Of a stretch of DNA of 64,000 bases, positions 36,462-48,731 are shown piece by piece. Source of the DNA: Ligustrum vulgare (Eukaryota; Streptophyta; Magnoliopsida; Lamiales; Oleaceae). The notes under the pieces are model-generated. The model did no database searches. It was not told where the DNA came from and saw only the letters and a program-made list of their open reading frames with translations. A program made the translations under genes and the position numbers. Location: assembly GCA_963555705.1 (NCBI GenBank), contig OY743186.1, forward strand, positions 37,311,241-37,375,240. The letters are read 5' to 3'. The stretch's first letter is position 1, and each line of letters starts with the position of its first letter.

Positions 36462-36802
36462 ATTATACACATTTTTCAAACTCATTTTTCAATCACATAT
36501 TTTACATAAAAATCTCGAACTCTTTATTTGTAAACAAAAAATCAGCCATCAAATGAAGGCATATCTTCTGTTTGATAGAGCTTTTAGTTCAAATTTTTAT
36601 TTGAGTCAAAATCAATAATTAATTTTATCATATACTTTATGGATTTCATAACTTTTCAATCACACATTTATCAACATTTATGAAAATTTACTAAAAAAAA
36701 TTGATTTTAATCTCTACCAAACAATAACTTGATATAATATCTTTTATAAACTCATACAAAATGATTCATTAAATATCTTATCTTACCTTACTTTACCTTA
36801 CC

Positions 36803-38235
36803 TCACCTATATAATAAGAGTGAATGGGAGATGCACTGTTCATTTTCTGTCGTCCCTCATTTTTGTCTTTTTGACTTTTGTGTTCCATTTTTTTCCTCCT
36901 TTGTTTTGTTACTTTTGATTACTCAAATGAAGTCGTAATAGCAATATCTTAATATCAATGTGAAATTTTCACACAATACTTTTCTACAATAATTTTGAAA
37001 TACTAAACCGTATAAAAAAATTTATCCTTTTAAAATGATCCATTAACATTGTATTTCATGCCCAAATAAAGTTGTAATAGCAAGATCTTTACACCAATAT
37101 GAAGATCTCAAATAATACTTTATCACATTATTTTTGAATTACAAAATCGTTAAGTGTAGCAAAAATTATAGCTTTTTAAAATGGTCACTTAACATTCTTT
37201 TATTTTTTTATTTTTTATTTTTGCTTCATTTCCTTCGTTTAGTTAATTTTGAGAACTTAAATAAGTTTTAATAGCAATATCTTAATATTGATGTGAATGT
37301 TTTGCACAATAATTTACTACATTATTTTCGAATTATTAAACCATATAAAAAATTATAGCCGTTTAAAATGATCCATTAACAATATATTTCATCTTTCAGG
37401 GATTTTTTTTTCCTTTCACTTAGTTGGCTTTATAGGCCCAAATGAAGTTTCAATAGCAAGATCTTTATATCAATATGAATATCTTACATAGTATTTTATT
37501 ACATTATTTTCGAATTACATAATCGTCAACTGCAGCAAAAATTATATCCTTGAAACTTATCCATTAACGCCATACTTTTCATTTTTTTTTTTTTTCACGA
37601 TTATACTTTTTTCTCTATTTTGGCGTGTGCATTCTAAACAAAACTAAAATTTTAATGCACCATTCAACAAGCTCATAAATAATTACAAAGTTTCATATAA
37701 CAACTTTCAAAATAAGGTGAATGTGAATCTAAAAATAACCACTCACCTTTTTAAAATTCTTGTTATTATTGATCCTTAAGAATCTATTTTTCGATTCTCC
37801 TTTTACTGGTTAATTTTCATCTCATTTTCAAAATTAACTATCTTGATTAATGCAGTCGAGACTTAAAAAGTTGTTGAACAAATTTGTGGTGTTAAAACTT
37901 AATGAAGGCCAAGGGACAACAGTTTGATGCATTGGTCCAAAGTAAGCATTATACAGATTTTATATTTTTAATTATCCGCCATAATTTTTTATCATTAAGA
38001 AGTAAGAAATGCATGCTATGATTTTTTTATAAATGAATTTAATTAACTCATTGTTATTTGCTGTGACATTGGTGTGGTTTTCATCAAGTTTTGGAATCTC
38101 AATTAATTGAATATGTTATGCTTAGATTTTGCAAATTAAAAATAACAATAGTGGTGACATAAGTAAATCTCAAGTATCGATGTTATTTTATACATAATTC
38201 TTATCGCATCTCGTGCATCGCACATACCGCACTAG
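36803..38235 (+). mobile_element. Non-autonomous Helitron, about 1.43 kb
   Basis: It begins TCACCTATATAATAAGAG, the usual TC plus TATA-rich start, and ends with an imperfect hairpin near CGTGCATCGCAC (38213-38224) followed by CTAG at 38232-38235. No Rep or helicase is present. Helitrons leave no target duplication, so ends rest on these signatures. Confidence 0.65.
36920..37570. repeat. Degenerate four-unit repeat inside the Helitron
   Basis: Units starting near 36923, 37061, 37256 and 37437 share AAATNAAGTTNNAATAGCAA and a later ATTATTTTCGAATTAC-like part. Units 1 and 3 (AATATCTTAAT) and units 2 and 4 (AAGATCTTTA) resemble each other most, so a two-unit block was probably duplicated. Confidence 0.75.
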
Positions 38236-39017
38236 TAATTATAATGAGAAGTTTGAGTTCTTCAATTTAATATTTTTTGGTCTATCAAAGTATAAAGAAA
38301 ATAGAAGTGTGGTATTGTAACATGAACATGTTTTTAAATAAACTTCAAGTCAATCGTTAAACATTATTTTGTGTAAAAGTGTGACATTTAAGGATTTTGC
38401 TATATGTTACATATGATATACATACTGAATTGCATCCAAGACACATGGGTGTGTGATATTAAAGCATCTGTTTGGTAAAAAAAATATTTATAAATAAAAA
38501 ATGTAGTGTTTTTGAGATAAAATATGTGGTTGAAAAGTGAATTTAAAAAAAAAGTTTGAATAGCCCCTTTCTTTTTACCGGGAAAGGGAAGATGCAATCA
38601 ATCGACTGCATTCTCTATTTCACTAAAGAGTGAGATTGAGGAGCTGTAATTAAAAATGTTATTTGAAGAATATTTATAAACTTGTTTTATTTTATCAAAT
38701 GGAGGCAAACTACTGTAGCTTAAAAAAATCTATAGTTAAACAGATTATCTGCATGTGTTAACGAATTTGAGAACTTAATATAAGGAACCAAATTGAATAG
38801 ATACCAAACTGTTCGATTCAAGTTCTATTCTAAATTTACTTAAAAGATACAATCACCAGGGACATATCTAGTACATGGCAAGCTAGCGGCAACGCTAGCT
38901 GGCTTCGCTAGAAGAAGAAAATGGCTGGGAGTCACTGGAATTTACTGGGTAGCATTAAGTCTGAAATCTATGAAGAAGATGAAGTAAATGGGTTGTTGGC
39001 TTATGATCTACCAGGCT
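38236..39017. other. Intergenic DNA, no gene recognised
   Basis: AT-rich, with one partial MITE-like stretch from 38465 (AGCATCTGTTTGG). An ACTAGT-type stretch is absent and no coding motif was found. Confidence 0.4.
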
Positions 39018-41068
39018 TTATTTTTAGTGGAAATTACACACCAGGTTTAAAATATCATATTTCACATTTTAAGAAATTTAGTATAATATACACAAATTAG
39101 GTGGTAAATAGAATTTTTAAAATCATAATAAAATTACCCAAAAATCACACCCAAAATCAAAATCTGTTCCAAAATTCTCTCCAGTATAACCCAAATCCGA
39201 CGATGAATCAGGTTCCAAAACTCCATCCAATTGGACCCAAATCCGACGGTGCAGCAAACTCCAATCACCTCCGGCAGAAGCAGCATCACGTGACTCACGT
39301 ATTCTCAACCATATTCTTCTTCCTTTTTAGCTACACCCCAATCCCACCGGAACTCAGCCATTAATTCATTTCCGACTAGACCAAATGGAAGCAGCAACGG
39401 TGGCGCCGCTGCTTCTCCAACCCCATACCACCAACTCCGACAAAACAGTAATCAGTGCCACTCCTGCTGCGGAAGAATGAGATTCATATGATACCAAAAT
39501 TAATTTAAAATTCTAATTGGTTTGAGCAGGTGCTAAGAAAGCACCGAAAGTGCCCTAGAAAAAATTGGGAATCATGTTGTATCATGCCAATTGGCTTCAA
39601 CAGGCCCTTCGACCGCAACTCATGCATCAGAGCCTAGGTGGTGGTGCATGTATGTAGTGTCGGTAGTGGTACAGTTGTGCGTAGTGGAGATGGGTGGCCA
39701 GAGGTGCATTTTGTATGTTTATTGTGGTGGTGCTGGATGTGTGTGTGATGGTGGCGGCTATATGGTTTGTGTTGGTAGTGGAGGTGGCTATATTTGTTAT
39801 AGTGTTGATTGCGTGTGCTAAGGTTATGGTTGGTTGATGGTAGTTGCTATGGTCGCATTTAAAAGTCATATATAATATGTTCAAGTCACAGCTCGTAGGC
39901 ATTTGTCACATGGTTGCTACTGCTTCCATTGTCGTGCTTGTGCTGTGATTGGGTGGGCATTGTCACGGGTCACACTTCAAATCTTGAGGTCGCATTTTAT
40001 ATATTAGGTCACAAGTCACATTTGATGTATTAGGTCAGGAGTCACACTTCACAAGTTCAGGCCATATGTCACATTTGATGCACTTCACGTGTTTATGTCA
40101 AATTTGATGCATTAGGTTATAGGTCACATTTATTGCATTATATCACGAGCACATTTCACAGGTCACGTTTGATCCATTAAGTCACAGTCACATTTCACAT
40201 GCTCAAGTCACATGTCAGGTTTGATCCATTAAGTCACAGGTAACACTTCAAATGTTCATGTCACATGTGATGTATTAGGTCACAAGTCACACTTCATACG
40301 TAATTTCAGGTCACGTGTCACACTTTATACGTCAAAAGTCACATGTTACCGCCATCTTCGATATATGAGTCACAAGTCACAATTCAAAAATAATCAAGTC
40401 ACAAGTCATATTGTGTAGGTCACATATATGTCACAGATCAAATGTTATAGCTCACTAGTCTATTTATTTGTCACGTGTTATAACTCACAGGTCACATATA
40501 ATAGTTCATAAGACACAAGACACCATTCACAGATCATATGTCATAATGTATGAGTCACAGATGATTATAATTGTTATATTCCAGTTGTGTTCTACTATTA
40601 TAAAATAATCTGTCCTCTATATCATTTTGACTATTATGAAATTAATAAAAAATCAGTATTCCTTTAATTCTTCTATCTACAAAATCTATGAGATTTAGCA
40701 TTTTCCCTCTCTGTCAAATTATTTCGTATCAAATTGTGGCTTGAATTGGTGAGAAATTGATAATATGAATTGTGGTGACTGTTGTGGTGGTGGTAGTGGC
40801 GGAGTCGACGGCTGTGACGGTGACAATGACGACGGTGGCAGTGGTGGCGATAGCGGTGGCGACGGTGGTGGTTGGTGGTGGCATCTGGTGGCTGTGCATT
40901 GTCTGTTGCGTAAGATTTTGAATTGAAGGGTGGGGTGGGTTGGGGAATATTTATAATATATTAATTATTTTATTTATCACCTGATACTTGAAAGTTTAAA
41001 CTTATATTCCTTTAAAATTGAATTGTTGCAGTATAAACACCTGATTGGTGTATTTTCCCTTATTTTAA
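39018..41068. mobile_element. MULE-like element, 2033 bp
   Basis: 39027-41059 starts GTGGAAATTACACACCAGGT and ends ACACCTGATTGGTGTATTTT plus CCC, so its ends are imperfect inverted repeats. The flanks TTATTTTTA (39018-39026) and TTATTTTAA (41060-41068) are a 9-bp duplication with one mismatch. It has a GGTGG-rich part (40780-40890), a minisatellite, and no transposase. Confidence 0.7.
39960..40570. repeat. GTCACA minisatellite, reverse of the 22200 array
   Basis: Degenerate units such as GGTCACAAGTCACATTTGAT recur at about 25-45 bp. Read on the other strand they give the ATCAAATGTGACTTGTGACC units of 22200-22710. Confidence 0.8.
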
Positions 41069-41824
41069 TATATTGTGTGTGCCTATTTAACTATCCTAGT
41101 TATCACAGCCCATAGCCCAGACCTATTTGTATAAAAGTTAGTATTTGTATTCACATTTCGTGCCAAATGAAAACTTGGGAATATGAGAATTGCAGAATCT
41201 ACTCTTCTGCAATGCGTTGCCTCTGCCTGTACCTTCAACAGAAAACCTCCACCTGCCACCTGAATCCTGCTACCGCCTGCCTCAACCTTCACTAGTTCAT
41301 TTACGAGTACGGTATGTATGTATGTACGTATGTATTTGTTCTGTTCTTTTATTTTATTTTGAGTGTTTGTCTATAGGAAATCGAACGAATTAGGGTCTTT
41401 AATAGAACGGTTTATACGTGAGATCGATTTTCTTTTCCAAAATAGCTTTTACGTTATAATTATTTCATCGATTTTAATTCTATAATTTGAGGCATTTAAA
41501 TTTTTGAAAGGTGCTTTCATGAGCTATGAGATAACTTCAACCAACAATGTCCTTTCAAAAAAAAAAAAACCAAGAATGTAGGTTCTCTAAAATTTTTTGC
41601 TGTATAAATTGTTAGGTAATGTGGACTCCTTATGGATTTTATGCGCTTGTTAGAAGTGTTCTATTGAATTTTTGAAATGAGCTCGAAATATTTTACACGT
41701 CGATGTTATAAACTTAGCCCTCCCTGATTTTGCTGAAATGAATTGATATTCAAGCACAATTTCAGTCAAATTTTATAAAATTTCATAAAAATCTTTTTAT
41801 AGCAAAATTGAATAGTGCTTATTG
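41069..41824. other. Spacer between two transposons
   Basis: Contains a short open stretch (41170-41315) ending at a GTATGTATG run that could pass for a splice donor, but no protein family is recognisable. The rest is AT-rich. Confidence 0.35.
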
Positions 41825-42245
41825 TATATTACCAGTGTCATAAAAAAGCGGGTGTACGCATCGCCTGACACGGGCTACTGGCGCACCATATAACAAAGAA
41901 AAGCGCAAATTATGCGGTCAAAGCACAAAAAGCACGATCAAAAGCGCTATTTTGACCAAAACACGCATTTGAAGCATGCGTGAGCACGCTACAAGCACTT
42001 TTTTATTTATTATTTTATTATTTTTATTTTAAATTATTTATTATTAAATTTTAAAATATTGAACTCTTGCGATCAGCTGCAAATAATAGCCCACCACTAA
42101 GAAAGAAGGAACCTAATAACATATATATAAGAGCTACTATCCCTTATTCTCCACTTTCCAACCAATGTGGGATTCTTGTAAATGTAGTGTATGTAAAGTG
42201 TAATTGAACGGAATGACAAGAGCCATTGCTTTGACTTTTCAACTT

Positions 42246-42758
42246 GGGTGTGTTTGATTGGCACAAAATTTTCCGGAAAAATGAAATTTTTTTCCAGTTT
42301 TTCTACTTTACTCCGTTTGATTTCGAAATTTTTTCGCGGATCCCACCCACGACCCGATTTTCCTTGATTTTGTGGAAAAATTTTCTTTAGGTTTTGGTGG
42401 ATTTTTATTTTTCACGGTAGATAGAAAATATTTTCGACACGTTTAATCAATTTTGTTGTTATTAATTGACTTATTTTCTTTCCAAAAAATAACATTATCA
42501 TCATCAAGTACAAATATATTAAAAAAGTAAAAAATAAATAAATTTTGATTAAAATAGCAAAAAATTACTTTATTTTTCATGAAAAATAATGTCAATCAAA
42601 CATTGAAAATTGAAAAATTCTTCACTTTTTCCACCTAAAAAATTAAATCAGTCAAACACTCTCAATTGATTTTCCAGGAAAATTATTTCCAAGCAAAATC
42701 ATTTCCTTGGAAAATATTTTCTTTCACCAATTTTCCACTTTCGCAATCAAACACACCC
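42246..42758. mobile_element. Tourist-like MITE, 513 bp
   Basis: It begins GGGTGTGTTTGATTGG and ends GCAATCAAACACACCC. TTA follows the right end. On the left the matching triplet is CTT, so the target duplication is imperfect. The inside has TTTTCCGGAAAA-like motifs and matches 2798-3327 in general design. Confidence 0.7.
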
Positions 42759-43252
42759 TTATTTCTTTGCATTGCTTTGACTCTTCACATTTGCAAATAA
42801 TATTATTATTTATTTTTTTTTGAACCGAACAATAATATATTGCTTTCTTGCTTTCCTTTTTTTTTTTGTTAATTACCTCTTTTGAAAATTATTATTTATT
42901 TACATACTCTTTTATTTATTCAATTCTCCAACTATAAATTTGTATTTCATTATTAGCATAATTATTTTGAAATCATTTTTGTTGACAATATCAAAAGTAT
43001 GTGTAAAGTTAAAATCTAGTATGTAAGAATTGTCTAGTTTTTGCCTTTTGAAAACTTAAAAATTGTATAGTAGACTAGTAGTAGGAATTATTATTAAGTA
43101 AACTAGTTAATCACCCGTGCGTTGCATGGGTATGATGTTATACAAAATAAATTTAAAATACCCAGTATTAGAAGCATATATCAAATAAAAGTCATATTTG
43201 CAATAATACTGTCACTAAAAAAATAAGAAATACATCAACTATTACAAATTTT

Positions 43253-44110
43253 GGAATACTTCTTTGAAAACTACATTGGTCGTCGAGTTACTTTGTCCGC
43301 CATCCTTGTCTCAAATCAAGATTTTCAACCCTTTGCGATTTGTAACTCTAGATACCGCAACATATAACTGACCATGGCTAAACACTGGTTTTTTCAAGTA
43401 AAGTCCAACATGAGATAGTGATTGTCCCTGACTCTTGTTGATGGTCATTGCATATGACACGATGAGAGGATATTGTCTTCGCTGTAACTTGAACGGCAAG
43501 CTCTGGTCGGATGAAGTCAAAGTCATTCTAGGTATAAGAACCTTATGGCCTGCATTGCTTCTAGCGAGAATCTTTGCTTCCAAGACATGACTTCCAAGCT
43601 TTGTAATAACCAACCGCGTTCCATTGCACAAACCTACGGAATAATCTATGTTCCGTAGAAGCATAATCGAGGTGCCAACCTTCAAACTCAATTCATGGTT
43701 GGGGACACCAGATACTCGAATTCCATTTAAGAATTCAGGAGTATGAAGATCTTGTAAAGACGAAAAACTATCGTCTGATTTACAAATCGAGTCAGAACTT
43801 AAGTAAGTCTTTCCTTCAACAACATTTAGCGAATTCATATAATCATTAATAGACTCAACTGCATCAAGTGTCGGTGCAAGAACAGCTCTTCCTTGTAGAT
43901 AAGTTGTGTCATCAAATCACCAGGAAATTGTGGGTACGTACTCTTGACAATTACTTCGATTGGATTATCAAATCCACTCAACAAAATATCATCTGGAATT
44001 TCAACCGTGGCATGTCCATCGTTATCATCACCAATTGTACCATCTCCTATGCTTGCAATCCACTCAACAAAATATCATCTGGAATTTCAACCGTGGCATG
44101 TTTTGTAGGC
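43253..44110 (-). pseudogene. Helitron helicase (PIF1-like), C-terminal part, broken
   Basis: The longest open piece, 43838 to 43311 (175 codons), holds [26 protein letters not shown], the [17 protein letters not shown] helicase motif and the [17 protein letters not shown] motif near the C-terminus of PIF1-like helicases. Upstream, 44110 to 43920 gives EIPDDILLSG and [12 protein letters not shown], then a frameshift near 43915, then [15 protein letters not shown] leading into the open piece. Downstream an in-frame stop after KILI is followed by a DGGQ...NVVFKEVF tail ending near 43253. Only the C-terminal third of the helicase domain is present. A 40-bp stretch of it is duplicated (43978 and 44064). 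Confidence 0.85.
43968..44104. repeat. Two-copy repeat, period 86 bp, within the helicase remnant
   Basis: ACAAAATATCATCTGGAATT at 43981 recurs at 44067 together with about 15 further bases on either side. On the coding strand it duplicates the VEIPDDILLSG segment. Confidence 0.85.
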
Positions 44111-44164
44111 TAGATACCACCATTTATTCTCGTCAACATCAATTGAAACAATAGTACCGAATAC

Positions 44165-44370
44165 CCAGAACTTACCAACCTAGACAGGGAAAGGTAACAA
44201 CATACATACATGAGTTCTAATTAATTTATAATTGGAAACATACACAAAAGAAGGGTTAAATACATAGAACTTACCAACCTAAACAGGGAAAGGTAGCAAC
44301 ATATATACATGAGTTATAATTAATTTATAATTGGAAACACACACGAATGAAAAGCTAAATACACAAATTA
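44165..44370. repeat. Two-copy tandem repeat, period 99 bp
   Basis: CTTACCAACCTAGACAGGGA at 44171 recurs as CTTACCAACCTAAACAGGGA at 44270, each followed by ATTAATTTATAATTGGAAAC. It lies between the helicase and RPA-like parts. Confidence 0.85.
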
Positions 44371-46121
44371 CCTTACAAGCAGAAGTTAACTGATTTATGG
44401 GTTTAAACTCTGCATTCCCACTTTCAAGGTCACCAGACAAAGAGTTAACCTTGTACGATGAAAGGGCACTAATTCTATTAAGGCTGATGGCTGGTATAGA
44501 GGCAAAAAGCTTGCCTCTATACCAGTCATCAGCCTTAATAGAAACAGATTGGTATTATAAGTTAAAAATCCTTAATACAACAATAGGTAAGTAGAGAAAG
44601 CTTGCATTACTTGGTACGAAAATCCATTATCTCTTCACAGTCACTGTTGATTATCACCCTAGTTGCGTGGTACGTGTTACAGATCTTGTAAACCCCTAAA
44701 AAATAGTGAACATCTAGCTAGTAAAAAAAAAAAACATATGTAGCGATGCAAATGATAATTATATGCAAGCTTTACAATACCATCATAATCCTTAGCGCGA
44801 CACATTTGTAGTAACAAAATAACGGGTTCTCGACTTTCTCCATCTATATTAGTATTGACCTCATCAACCAAATCATCCCATAAGGTACATGAAAGCCGGT
44901 TTTTTCTATTGAAAGCATAAATAAAAATCATTAGGGAAAGATCATTCATAACAGATATATTTCATAGATTAGTTGCAAATAAATAATTAAAATTTTTATA
45001 ATCGAGATCCATGAGCTCAAGATCTATTAGTTTCGCCTCCCGCCCCTTTACCATCGTAGTTTTCGGGACATCCTTTCCAACAACTTCTCCTATAATGTCT
45101 AATTAAATTGGGAAAAAAAACATTAAACATTAATTGTAAAAATAAATACAGAACATGAAATCAACTAAGTAATAATTTAGAATACTTACCATATAATAAT
45201 TCGTTATGAACATTAGTCTTCTTCAATATATCACTGAAAAACTTGAAGATGTAGATATGCTTTGGAAATGTGTCATCGAAAACCTCGAAAACGTGTGTCT
45301 TATTGATGAAGTTAATTTTGTATTTGTGAGAAGTGGTCTTGAACATCATGTCATTCTTCCCAGCCTTCCTTGATCAATGTCTTATACACCTTAATCAAGG
45401 CAGTCTTAATGCTTGCATGTATTCGGTCACCCTAATTTTTTATATGCATTGCCACATATCATATACAATTTGAAAAAGGAACTAAATAACACTGTATAAG
45501 GAAAATATAAAAATATTTTAAGTAGCAAAGTGAAACGTGATATAACATTTTTTATCCTGACAGAAGTTATGCTTGCTTATGTGCATCCGAGTGAAACGTG
45601 AATATGATACGCTAATACCAAAACATTCAAAAATTGGCAGGTGCAAGATGTACAAAGTTTATATGACAAATTGGTGGTGCAATATTCAAGATTATTTTGG
45701 GGTTATATATACTTTAAAAATGATTTGAACTACAGATAGTTTATGCGACTCATTGGTGGTGAAGTGGTCTAGAAGTGAATTAAAAAAAAAAACTTCTGTT
45801 AGCTATTGGACATTGTTAGATGCATGATTATCACACTGATTATCAAATGTTTGTTGCATGGACCAAGTTTCTATTAGTTAATAAAATAAAGCATGCTCAT
45901 GTGCTATGTATTGTGTATTCCGTTAATAAGCAAGGATTCATTGCAAAGTAGAAATAATAACTTACATCTCGATCATGTGCAACGAACTCGATGCCTAATA
46001 CCTCACTTGGATTTTTGACTTTCGGGCGTTCGTACAGACGAATGTCACGGACCTTAAATGCCCAATTGCTCTTCGTTGCGTCAACATCACACACACGACC
46101 AAACAATGGAGCCATATCCAC
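44370..46121 (-). pseudogene. RPA1-like (OB-fold, DUF223 type) gene remnant in the Helitron
   Basis: Exon-like pieces on the minus strand: 46121 to 45897 (NWAFKVRDIRLYERP, VKNPSEVLGIEFVAHDRD, first OB fold), 45349 to 45161 (FKTTSHKYKINFINKTHVFE...PKHIYIFKFFSDIL), 44949 to 44677 (LSCTLWDDLVDEVNT, EPVILLLQMCRAKDYDG, second OB fold), and 44590 to about 44370 (SIKADDWYRGKLFASIPAIS and downstream). This order fits the RPA 70-kDa subunit-like single-strand-DNA-binding genes known from plant Helitrons. Zinc-finger residues of the C-terminal domain were not seen. Exon joins were not checked and several pieces run into introns or stops, so I treat it as broken. Confidence 0.7.
44474..44542. repeat. 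32-bp near-perfect hairpin, 5-base loop
   Basis: Arms 44474-44505 and 44511-44542 pair at 31 of 32 positions around the loop AAAGC. It lies inside the last exon-like piece of the RPA remnant, whose minus frame stays open across it. Confidence 0.9.
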
Positions 46122-46784
46122 TAACAGCTATGAGCACAATCCTTTGAGTGGAGAAGTATGTGTTAAAAAAAAAATATATGATTTGTGCCCCAACAATCAC
46201 ATGCAAACAGACTATAAACAAAATAATGTAGTTGAAGAGAATTGTTACCTCAAGAAAGCAACGCAAACAAATACCCTGGTGCAAAACTGGATAATAATTT
46301 ATGTGCAATATGTGTAGGGGACATGACAGAGTTTCAATGCAACGCCTCGTATGCCAGAGCACAGCTGCACAGGAACACAAAGTGTCACAAGGAAAAGAAT
46401 TAAATATGCTTTCTGCAAGTTCAGTCAGAAAACCTAGATTTTTAATTTTTAATGTGAACAATCTCCGTTAATAATACTCATCAGTAAAAAAGAGAGAAAA
46501 AAAAAAAGAAAAAAAAAATGTTTAGTGGGAAACTACATCTAACTGTGGACCCAGATATTATTAGATTTGAATGTGAATGTGAATGTGAACCGTCTTTATT
46601 GGTAATAATAATCAAACAATTCACTTTGGAAGTTGAAATTGCTTGCTGGATGTGCTTTTCCACAAAAATTGAAGGATCTTTCCATTTGTAGAACGTATAA
46701 AAGAAAAAAAAATGGAAAAGGAAATTGTTGTAGGCGGGAACAGCAAAATGACGCCAGTTCTCTCTTTATAGATATTATAGATAT

Positions 46785-48560
46785 AGCTTTGTATTCATCA
46801 CCATTTTTTTTTAATATATTTCAATTTTTGATTAAGTTTAATTTTTAATGTATTGATTACACATACACGTACGCGCGAACACACTCACATATATATGTAT
46901 ATTAAAGAAATGATAAAGTCTTGCACGATGCTCAAAACATTTTCATTTTCTGGAACTCATGAAAATTTGTTGATTATACAATCATATCAAATAAAAAATA
47001 TAGTACAAATAATATTTTATTATAAAATATTATCGAATTTGAAATTTAAAAAAAAAAAAAAAGACAACACGCGCCTTAAAATTTGGCGTTTAATTAAATT
47101 TTTTGTATTAAATTTGTTTTAATTTTATTTGTATTTATCACCAATTTTCTTTTTAATGTATTTTAATTTTTGATTAAGTTTAATTTTTAATGTATTGATT
47201 ACATATATTTTATAAAAACCTACATTTAATACTAACTTTTATAAATTATTACATTTAATACTTGTTTTTTTTCTTTTTCTTTTTTTTTTTTTGGAAAAAA
47301 ATTTCCTTATTTAGAAAGAGTTTTGGACGGGAAAGTGTGTACGTAAAAATGGTGACGGTTATCCTATTATTATATATAGAAAATAGATTTGTATTCATCA
47401 TCAATTTTCTTTTTAATGTATTTTAATTTTTGATTAAGTTTAATTTTTAATTTATTGATTACAAATACGCGCGCGAACACACTCACATACATATGTGTAT
47501 TAAAGAAACGATAATGTCTTGCACGGTACTCAAAACATTTTCTTTTTCTGTAACTCATGAAAATTTGTTGATTATACAATCATATCAAATAAAAATATAG
47601 TACAAATAATATTTTATTACAAAATATTATCGGATTTGAAATTTAAAAAAAAAAAAAAAAGACAACACTAATCAACGTAAGAGAAAAAATAAACATGTGC
47701 CTTAAAATTTGGCGATTAATTAAATTTTTTGTATTAAATTATTTTCAATTTTATTTGTATTTGTCACAAATTTTCTTTTTAATGTATTTTAATTTTTGAT
47801 TAAGTTTAATGTATTGATTACATATATTTTATAAAAACTTCAACATACATATATATATATATATATCCCACATTTATTATTAACTTTCATTTAATATTAA
47901 CTTTTATAAATTATTACATTTAATACTTGTTTTTTTTTTCTCTTTTTTTTTTGGAGAAAGTTTCCTTATTTAGAAAAAATTTTGGGAGAGAAAGTGTGTG
48001 CAAAAAAATGATGACGGTTATCCTATTATTATATATAGATAGAAGATAGATATATAGATTTTTCACAAAAAAAAAAAAAAAAAATGAAGTTAAGATTCAT
48101 GATAAGATTATAGACAATTTTTAATTGTCCTTTTTTGAAATTGGAACGAAACATCTCTATTTGATAAAATATTTTTAAACAACTCGCTTTTAAATTACTT
48201 TTTAATCACACATTTTTTTTTCTCTACTTTTCAATCACTAATTCTTACCTTGAGAATATCACATTCTTTGTTTTCAAAAATTTTAACTACCATTATTATT
48301 TATATAATTTAACAGTGCTAAAAACGATTATTTTTATTTTTATTTTTTTTATTTGGGAACAAATGCATGTGGTACTTAGAAGTGTAATTCAAATTTGCAA
48401 TTATTACACTTTTCAAAATGCAATCATTTTTCATTTATTTTTTTTATTTTTGTGTTTTTGACTAAACATTTCCAAATTTAGCAATTGCATTTTGGCGAGA
48501 AAGTGTGTGTATTATTTTTAGTAAAGACTTTTTTTTATATATATATAGATGTAATATTTA
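46785..48560 (-). repeat. Row of extra Helitron 5' heads
   Basis: On the minus strand, TATA-rich starts such as TCTATATATAATAATAGGAT followed by AACCGTCA recur near 47382 and 48041, and a related start lies near 48550. The DNA between the first two matches at a period of 600 bp (GTATTCATCA at 46791 and 47391; CGCGCGAACACACTCACAT at 46874 and 47472). The next copy is about 658 bp on. None of these units shows the CTAG tail. Confidence 0.7.
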
Positions 48561-48731
48561 TAAATTTAGATTTGTTTGGTATGCATTATTTAATGGTTTA
48601 GATTACTTAAAAATAAAAAAATAAAAAAAAATAATTATTTTTAAAACATACTCCCACTTAAATTTGAAAAGTTTGACACTCGGGCTCCACGCTTTGTCAT
48701 GCTTAGCGCTTTTTAGAACACTGTATATTAC

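Larger units (their letters stand above)
43103..46784 (-). mobile_element. Helitron with helicase and RPA-like gene remnants
   Basis: On the minus strand the 3' end has the hairpin ACCCATGC/GCACGGGT (43112-43131) and terminates at CTAG (43106-43103). The 5' end near 46784 reads TCTATAATATCTATAAAGAG, the TC plus TATA-rich start of many plant Helitrons. It carries, in order from 5' to 3', an RPA-like OB-fold gene and the end of the Helitron helicase. Presence of both is typical of plant autonomous Helitrons, but Rep is missing and both genes are broken. Confidence 0.75.
41825..48731. mobile_element. hAT-type element with perfect 8-bp TSD, filled with later insertions
   Basis: The ends are CAGTGTCATAAAAAAGCG at 41833 and CGCTTTTTAGAACACTG finishing at 48723, an imperfect terminal inverted repeat. 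TATATTAC stands on both sides, 41825-41832 and 48724-48731. Near the ends the motif AAGCGC/GCGCTT and AGCAC variants recur (41845-42000, 48690-48710). Inside lie a Tourist-like MITE, a Helitron and several extra Helitron heads. No hAT transposase is visible. Confidence 0.8.

Noticed and set aside
41165..41320. Exon-like stretch ending at a possible splice donor
   Set aside because: No recognisable protein family and no partner exon; it abuts transposons on both sides.
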